Part shown: positions 58,748 through 64,000 of the stretch, in pieces
How positions within the stretch are numbered: position 1 is the first letter of the stretch
Layout: each line of letters starts with the position of its first letter
Source of the DNA: Athripsodes cinereus
Taxonomy: Eukaryota > Arthropoda > Insecta > Trichoptera > Leptoceridae
Assembly: GCA_947579605.1 (NCBI GenBank)
Contig: OX388309.1
Location: 16,686,713-16,750,712, forward strand
Reading direction: 5' to 3'
DNA: 64,000 nt
The notes under the pieces: generated by a model
Databases searched by the model: none
Told to the model about the DNA's origin: nothing
What the model saw: only the letters and a program-made list of their open reading frames with translations
Made by a program: the position numbers and the translations under genes

Positions 58748-59840
58748 CTAGCTGACCCAGCGAACTTCGTACCACCTAACCATCAATGAATGATTAATAT
58801 TATTTTAAATCTCTTTACAAACTCCCGTAATCATCCAAGTGTGTCATCGTATAGTGTAAAAAAATAAAATTCATTATGTTGAACACTTATATTTAATTCA
58901 GATTTGTTTATAAGTTATCTGCTGTACGTAATATAATTATGTAGGTACTAATTGTTTTTTGATAGATACCTAATCATTATAAATTTATAAAAATTCTTTC
59001 CACGATTTTTTCAAAATTGAAATTTCAGAACCACAAATGTTAAATTGTATGGATAACGACTCTAATTTGAAAATGTATACAAAAATTATTCTATAAATCT
59101 ATGAAAAGACTTCATCGTTGACTTTGTATAATTATCCATATTGTTTTTTTGAACACATCAAAAAAAAAGTCGTTGATGGTGGATAAAACATTATTTCTAA
59201 AATTTTCATCATGGCAACACGTGACAGCGGAACTGTCATACAAAAATACAATCCAAAATCCTACTTTTCTGGTGGATTTTCCAAAATTTTCTCTCATGCA
59301 AACAGTCTCCTAATAATTAATTACAAACACAACATAAAAAGAATCATCCAATTCGGTTCGCGTTCTCAAGCTATGGGGGAGCATACGTGGTCAACTCATT
59401 TTTATTTATATAGATGTATGGTAATTTGCCACAAAATTAATTTTCCAAAAATATTTTAATTTAAACATGGTTTGAGAAAATATTCATTAAGAAAACTAGG
59501 GAGTTTTTGAAATATTTAAAATTCCTATAGGTAAGTACCATTTTGAAAATTTTTTTTGGTGGATTTTCCAAAATTTTCTCTCATGCAAACAGTCTCCTAA
59601 TAATTAATTACAAACACAACATAAAAAGAATCATCCAATTCGGTTCGCGTTCTCAAGCTATGGGGGAGCATACGTGGTCAACTCATTTTTATTTATATAG
59701 ATGTATGGTAATTTGCCACAAAATTAATTTTCCAAAAATATTTGAATTTAAACATGGTTTGAGAAAATATTCATTAAGAAAACTAGGGAGTTTTTGAAAT
59801 ATTTAAAATTCCTATAGGTAAGTACCATTTTGAAAATTTA
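58748..59840. repeat. Interspersed repeat with an internal ~280-bp tandem duplication
   Basis: Starts 'agctgacccagcgaacttcg' at about 58750, a widespread insect repeat motif as far as I recall. Within it, 59271-59549 is repeated almost exactly at 59561-59840 (shared 'ggttcgcgttctcaagctat', 'gagcatacgtggtcaactca'). The open frames in each copy are repeat-derived. Confidence 0.75.
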
Positions 59841-59974
59841 AGGGAGGGGGGGGGTATAAATTTTAACATAAAATGCATAGACAATTCACAAATATTGAGC
59901 TAGTCCCAAACTTAAATTAATCTTGTATTACGGGTACTAACACGACAATACAAATTAATACAATGCACTAAACA

Positions 59975-60103
59975 TATACATGTAACACCCAGACCCAAAA
60001 CTATTTGAGTAAGGTCATTCTTCGATCTGCCCTGGCCGGGAATCGAACTCAGGACCTCGTGGCTCAAAGACAAGAGTGTTACCTCCGCACCACACCGGCC
60101 GTC
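59975..60103 (-). mobile_element. Second tRNA-derived SINE family
   Basis: On the minus strand: GACGGCCGGTGTGGTGCGGA at the start, then a B-box-like GAGTTCGATTCCCGG (60050-60036) and a tail containing GGGTCTGGGTGTTACATG. It differs from the 44.1-kb family in sequence and tail. Confidence 0.8.
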
Positions 60104-61156
60104 AATATGTATTATATTTCCCATGTGTATGGTATATTTATGGCAATATGCACGTAATTCTGGCAACACTGGTTTAGATATCCCTAAATAGTATGTTGGA
60201 TTTATTTTCAATGAAAAAATGTGATATCAAAACATTTATTTGGAATGTTTATATATATTAAATAGGTACACAATTTTACATAAGGTAAAGTGAAGATATT
60301 ATAATCTCTTATTGAATTATACATATTTTTGTGTTCAAAACTTATATGACTTTCACATGACAACAATAGGTCTACTACAAATAATTTCTTAAAAAAAATG
60401 TGTAGCAATAAAATATAAAATAATTTATCATAGACACAGGACTTTTTGTGCAAACAGGTTTATTATTTTATTTTTGCAATTGATTTGCTGATGCTGTAAC
60501 TAACAATACATATAAATTAATGTTCATCATTATTTACTCTACTAAGAATATAAAAAAGACAACATAAACTACTCATTCAGTCATTATCTGTATCATACGT
60601 CTATGGTAGCTCAATGTTTTGTTAGCAAGTGTTTTTTGACATAATCCACGTTACTTTAGAAATCAAATTACTATAATTATGTAAGTCCATTGTTAGCTTA
60701 ATTTATTTTGACTGTTTTTGTAAACAGGAAAGTTAATTCTATAATACAATCTTATATGATAACAGATAACAAAATTACATTAATCAGAAATGTCAGTCTT
60801 ATCAAAGTCCCACAATTAACGTTTCACTGTTGTTCAAGTACCCTAGTGTTTCCTGTTATTCATAAAACATTGCATTGCAAAGACATTTGACATCTAGAGA
60901 GTGCGAAAGTAATTTAAAGTGATTATTTTTAAATGGACTCAGGTGATTTTTCCACAAAACAGCACATTTGAAACAAGTTGCCTAGGTTATTATTCAATAT
61001 CTTCAAGGTAAGGTATTACACTAATCCAGAATGTCTACCCTCTTGTTGGCACATAGCAGATCACTTGCGGGAAATGCGTGTTAGTACAAATGAATGAAAA
61101 GAAATATTGTTTATAACATTATTATACATATTGAAAAATGTAATTGTGCTCATTTT
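60104..61156. other. AT-rich intergenic DNA, no feature seen
   Basis: No exon or mobile element recognised on either strand. Confidence 0.45.
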
Positions 61157-61998
61157 TATTTTTTATTTATTCATTCTTTACTGTACATTGATAAAAAACA
61201 ATTACATAAAAGGTATACATTCAAATTAAATACAATCAATATACAGAGGGCGAGTTTATCGCAAAGGCGCGATCTCTTCCAACTAACCCAAAAGTATTAA
61301 CTTAAGAAAAGGGGGGGGGGGGGGGGGTAGGAGTGATGGGTTTCAGGTTTCAGAGGCTGTGTTTGTGTTTGTGGAAATCATTTTCTCCTTAACAGCTCGC
61401 TTGAAAGACGTCAGACTTTGAGTCAGCCTAAATTTTGAAGGGAGATTATTCCAGCAACGAGCACCCTGAACTGCAAAAGATTTTGAGATGAAAGTTGTAC
61501 CATGAGCCGGGATTGACAGGATGCGCTGGTTATTCGACCTCAGAGGTAAACCGTGACTCGCCAAGTATTCAAAAGCCTCCTTAATATAGTACGGGGTTGA
61601 TCCTGCGTACAGAGCATTGTGGACAAATGTGAGTAGATGGAGCTCACGTCTTTGTCGTACAGTAAGCCATTTCAGGGTATTACGATATTCAGAAATGTGG
61701 TCAATTTTTTTTAAATTAAAAATAAACCTTATGCCAACATTCTGAAGTCGATCAAGTTTGTCAATTAGATCCTGATTCATGTCCACATACACGATATCAG
61801 CATAGTCGATAATGGGCAACAGCAAGGATTGGACCAATAAAATTTTTACTTTAGTGGGCAAGAATTTTTGCAGCATCTTAAGAGTGTGGAACTTGTAAAA
61901 AAACTTTTTCTTTAGAGTGTTAAATTGATGCTGCCAAGAGAGTCTCTGGTCCATGATTATGCCCAAATTCTTTACTATCGCCGAAGAGGGTATTGCTA
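61157..61998 (-). mobile_element. 5'-truncated LINE, near-identical to 45620-46915
   Basis: From I-V-K-N-L-G-I-I-M-D-Q-R-L-S-W (about 61985) to the stop at 61343 the reading frame is open (about 210 codons), unlike the other copy, which is shifted. The 3' UTR holds a run of 16 or so G (about 61310-61327) and ends with TTTATT units at 61157-61175. The 5' truncation at about 61998 is abrupt. Confidence 0.88.
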
Positions 61999-62320
61999 CT
62001 CATCACAAGCAAGACCTTTTCTGATAGACGCTGGTGTATATTAGAACTAATTAAAATATTTATTTCAAATTATCAAATAAAATAAATATTTATTATTTTT
62101 GTTTCGTGTTACTGTTGAGTAACTAAGTTAAAATATTTATTTCAATTTAACTCTTCCACTACATACACAGTTATATTACAAATACACCATGATGCTTCTC
62201 TTACAACCAGAAAATGTCCTCTCATCTTTCTAACCCCTGAAACATCCTAACAGTTGCTTAACATGCTCTCCAATGCAGTGGTAAAAAATTATGTCACCCT
62301 GTCCTCATTCATATGCGTGA

Positions 62321-62326
62321 TTTATT
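62321..62326 (-). terminator. AATAAA polyadenylation signal of the Rab33-like gene
   Basis: TTTATT on plus, AATAAA on minus, about 70 bp past the stop codon at 62395. Single canonical hexamer in the immediate 3' flank. Confidence 0.55.
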
Positions 62327-62394
62327 AGAACATATACAATTATTAAACATACATATTTTACCATTTCATCATACTGTATACAAATAATATCACA

Positions 62395-63632
62395 TCAGCA
62401 ACATCTGTCATTACAACTTGAATATTTATAATGTGTTTTAGTTGGTTTGATGTTCTTCTGTAGTCTCATTGGTGAGTTTTCCACAGAGGCAATTCTAAAT
62501 GTTTGTTGACTATGTACTTTGTGTGCTAGCGTCATGAATATAGCATCCAAAGTTTCAGATTCAGAATCTAATTTAGCAGATGTTTCAAATAACTGCAACA
62601 AAACAGATGATTTAAAGTACTTAAGTAGTACAAACAATTCTTAAATTGTTGTGTACCACAAACGTGGTTGGATAAAAAGTGGCATTATTGTAAGTGGACA
62701 GTATGTGAAAAGTTTTCAGTTGAAGAAAGGAGTAAGCTTTGGAGGAATCAGGTGCAGATTTCAGGGTCCAGTTGACAGCTTAGAGTGTCAGTGTCAAGCG
62801 ATGAAAGCAGGGTGAACTACGGGAGTAGCAGAGAAATAGGAGTTTATGAAGCCAGCTTCAGGGAAAGCCAGTGTGTCAGGAGCGACCATTGCAGTGCTGA
62901 GATTTCGGACCAAAAACTATTTCCAGGGAGATTTTTTCATACCTACCTCTCAGCAGACACAAGTACTCGTCCTTGAGTACCTTTGTTTATTGTTAGTAGT
63001 ACTGTAGTATGTGACACTCAGTACCCTGTTGTATACAGGTTGTGTCATAAATAAAAGTTTATAAATGTTACGCCACTTTTTTTATTATCCTCCAAAGAAC
63101 CTATTCGAAAAATTGTGATATACAGTAGTACACCACAAGAACTATTTAGTGTTACACCTGGACTAGCACAGGGCTGGTATTCTACTGACAAAGGTGCAGC
63201 AAATATTGAGTAATACGTATGGTGCATTATGATGAAAATAATAAAAATTCAAAAAACCTTATCATGCGTGATACTCACTGGCATTCCATGTCTGTCAGCT
63301 AATCTTTGCGCACTAGAAGTGCTGATGGCTATTCTGTCTGTGCAATCGCAATGAGTGCCAACAAGAACTCTTGGAATATCACAATCCAATCCTTGCTCCT
63401 CGCATTCTGCTACCCATCCATCGACTGACTGAAAATTTGAATTCTTAACATACGTTTTTACACTAGCTTACAATATTTTACTTTTTAAGCCTTAGCCAAT
63501 GATGAAACTTACTTTGAAAGTACTAATTTTAGTCATGTCATATACAATCACAACCGCATTCGCATTTCTATAATAATGTTTGACCATAGCCTTTCTAAAT
63601 CTTTCCAAACCTGCTGTGTCCCAAAGTTGAAG
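62395..63632 (-). CDS. Rab33-like small GTPase, C-terminal three exons (atypical motifs)
   Basis: Rab33 proteins act at the Golgi and in autophagy. Three minus-strand exons keep one frame: 63632-63513, 63428-63279, 62592-62395 (155 codons plus stop). Exon C starts L-Q-L-W-D-T-A-G and continues [16 protein letters not shown]. Exon B has W-V-A-E-C-E-E and I-P-R-V-L-V-G. Exon A has L-F-E-T-S-A-K and A-I-F-M-T-L-A-H-K, as in Rab33, then a 30-residue tail ending R-C-C, a double-Cys prenylation end. Two nucleotide-site motifs are abnormal: W-D-T-A-G-L-E-R-F (Leu replaces the catalytic Gln) and T-H-C-D in place of N-K-x-D. The P-loop exon is beyond 64000. It may be a divergent Rab33 paralogue with altered GTP cycling or an early pseudogene; intact splicing argues for a live gene. 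Confidence 0.88.
62640..63070. other. GC-richer block of unknown origin inside the Rab-like intron
   Basis: Between exons B and A, about 62650-63060 has less A/T than its surroundings and a G-rich plus strand, ending 'gtgtcataaataaaagttt' (a polyadenylation-like hexamer). It looks like an inserted sequence, perhaps a long terminal repeat or other retroelement end. I could not prove inverted TG/CA ends or a target duplication. Confidence 0.35.
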
Positions 63633-64000
63633 CTGAAACATATAATTGCAGTCATTAAATGTACAAGTGTTTGAATATAATATGACTTCTACTCCTAAAA
63701 AAACAATGCACCTATCTCATTGATTACCAGAGGATTATTTATTTATAACTTCCTTCAGAACCAACGAACGGTCATCAAAGATAATGACAATGCAATATTA
63801 AACAAAACAGACCAAAAAAGTTCACCTATATTACCCAAATACAAATTAGAGCATTTAAATATTACAAATGACACACCAAGGATCCCAAATTTCTTTTTTC
63901 ATAGACCACTTTTTAAATTTTGCTGCTTCCAGTGGACCTTTTACATTTCTACCATAATCCCAAAACTTGACAAAAATGTGGAGATAATATCATAACCAGA
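63633..64000 (-). other. Rab-like gene intron, no exon seen
   Basis: No Rab P-loop exon or recognised repeat in the last 370 bases. The plus-strand open stretch 63720-63995 lacks any gene-like support. Confidence 0.5.

Noticed and set aside
60030..60103. tRNA gene on the minus strand
   Set aside because: Good TTCGATTCC box, but the head is SINE-like with a downstream body and no acceptor stem pairing.
62640..63070. Solo long terminal repeat
   Set aside because: A polyadenylation-like hexamer and a composition change are visible, but no TG...CA ends or target duplication could be established.

Overview
This is animal nuclear DNA, most likely from an insect and probably a lepidopteran. It is AT-rich, with GT-AG introns and genes diluted by non-LTR retrotransposons, mariner, hAT and PIF/Harbinger elements and tRNA-derived SINEs. 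The moth/butterfly call rests on repeat flavour (for example many short GTAGGTACCTAC-like words) and is only moderately certain. The order within Insecta should be checked by gene phylogeny.

Four host genes can be read exon by exon. (1) Plus strand, 14903-19437: the C-terminal two-thirds of O-GlcNAcase (Oga; stalk and pseudo-acetyltransferase domain). Its GH84 catalytic exons are not visible in the window. (2) Minus strand, 40680-30749: a complete prolyl 3-hydroxylase of the OGFOD1/Tpa1/sudestada1 family, 8 exons, 712 aa. (3) Plus strand, 48240-57258: a complete PAF1 (Paf1 complex subunit; fly antimeros), 8 exons, 564 aa, with an Arg/Ser-rich tail. (4) Minus strand, 63632-62395: the last three exons of a Rab33-like small GTPase with unusual nucleotide-binding motifs. 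Two weaker candidates are a 48-aa two-exon antisense gene inside PAF1 intron 3 (53752-53512) and a small membrane-protein exon (10402-10622). Genes 2 and 3 are divergent, and a 6.4-kb nested transposon fills almost all the space between their start codons.

Layout: 1-14.9 kb is repeat-derived and holds LINE fragments, a 2.9-kb DNA transposon with two overlapping reading frames, a decayed mariner, short MITEs and a long fold-back. 14.9-19.8 kb is Oga with a hAT-type element in one intron. 20.2-27.7 kb holds two nearly full-length LINEs of opposite orientation (CR1/Jockey-like, and an RTE-like element with a 12-bp target duplication). 27.7-30.7 kb is mostly plain AT-rich DNA with a long-TIR mariner. 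30.7-40.7 kb is the hydroxylase gene, whose 6.1-kb intron holds a Harbinger element inside a LINE. 41.7-48.1 kb is the nested hAT composite. 48.2-57.3 kb is PAF1 with SINEs, MITEs and tandem repeats in its introns. 57.3-64 kb holds tandem repeats, LINE fragments and the Rab-like gene.

The four host genes have unrelated jobs (protein deglycosylation, ribosomal-protein hydroxylation, transcription elongation, membrane traffic) and do not form a pathway. Many transposon boundaries here can be fixed to the base from target-site duplications, so the nesting order can be reconstructed.
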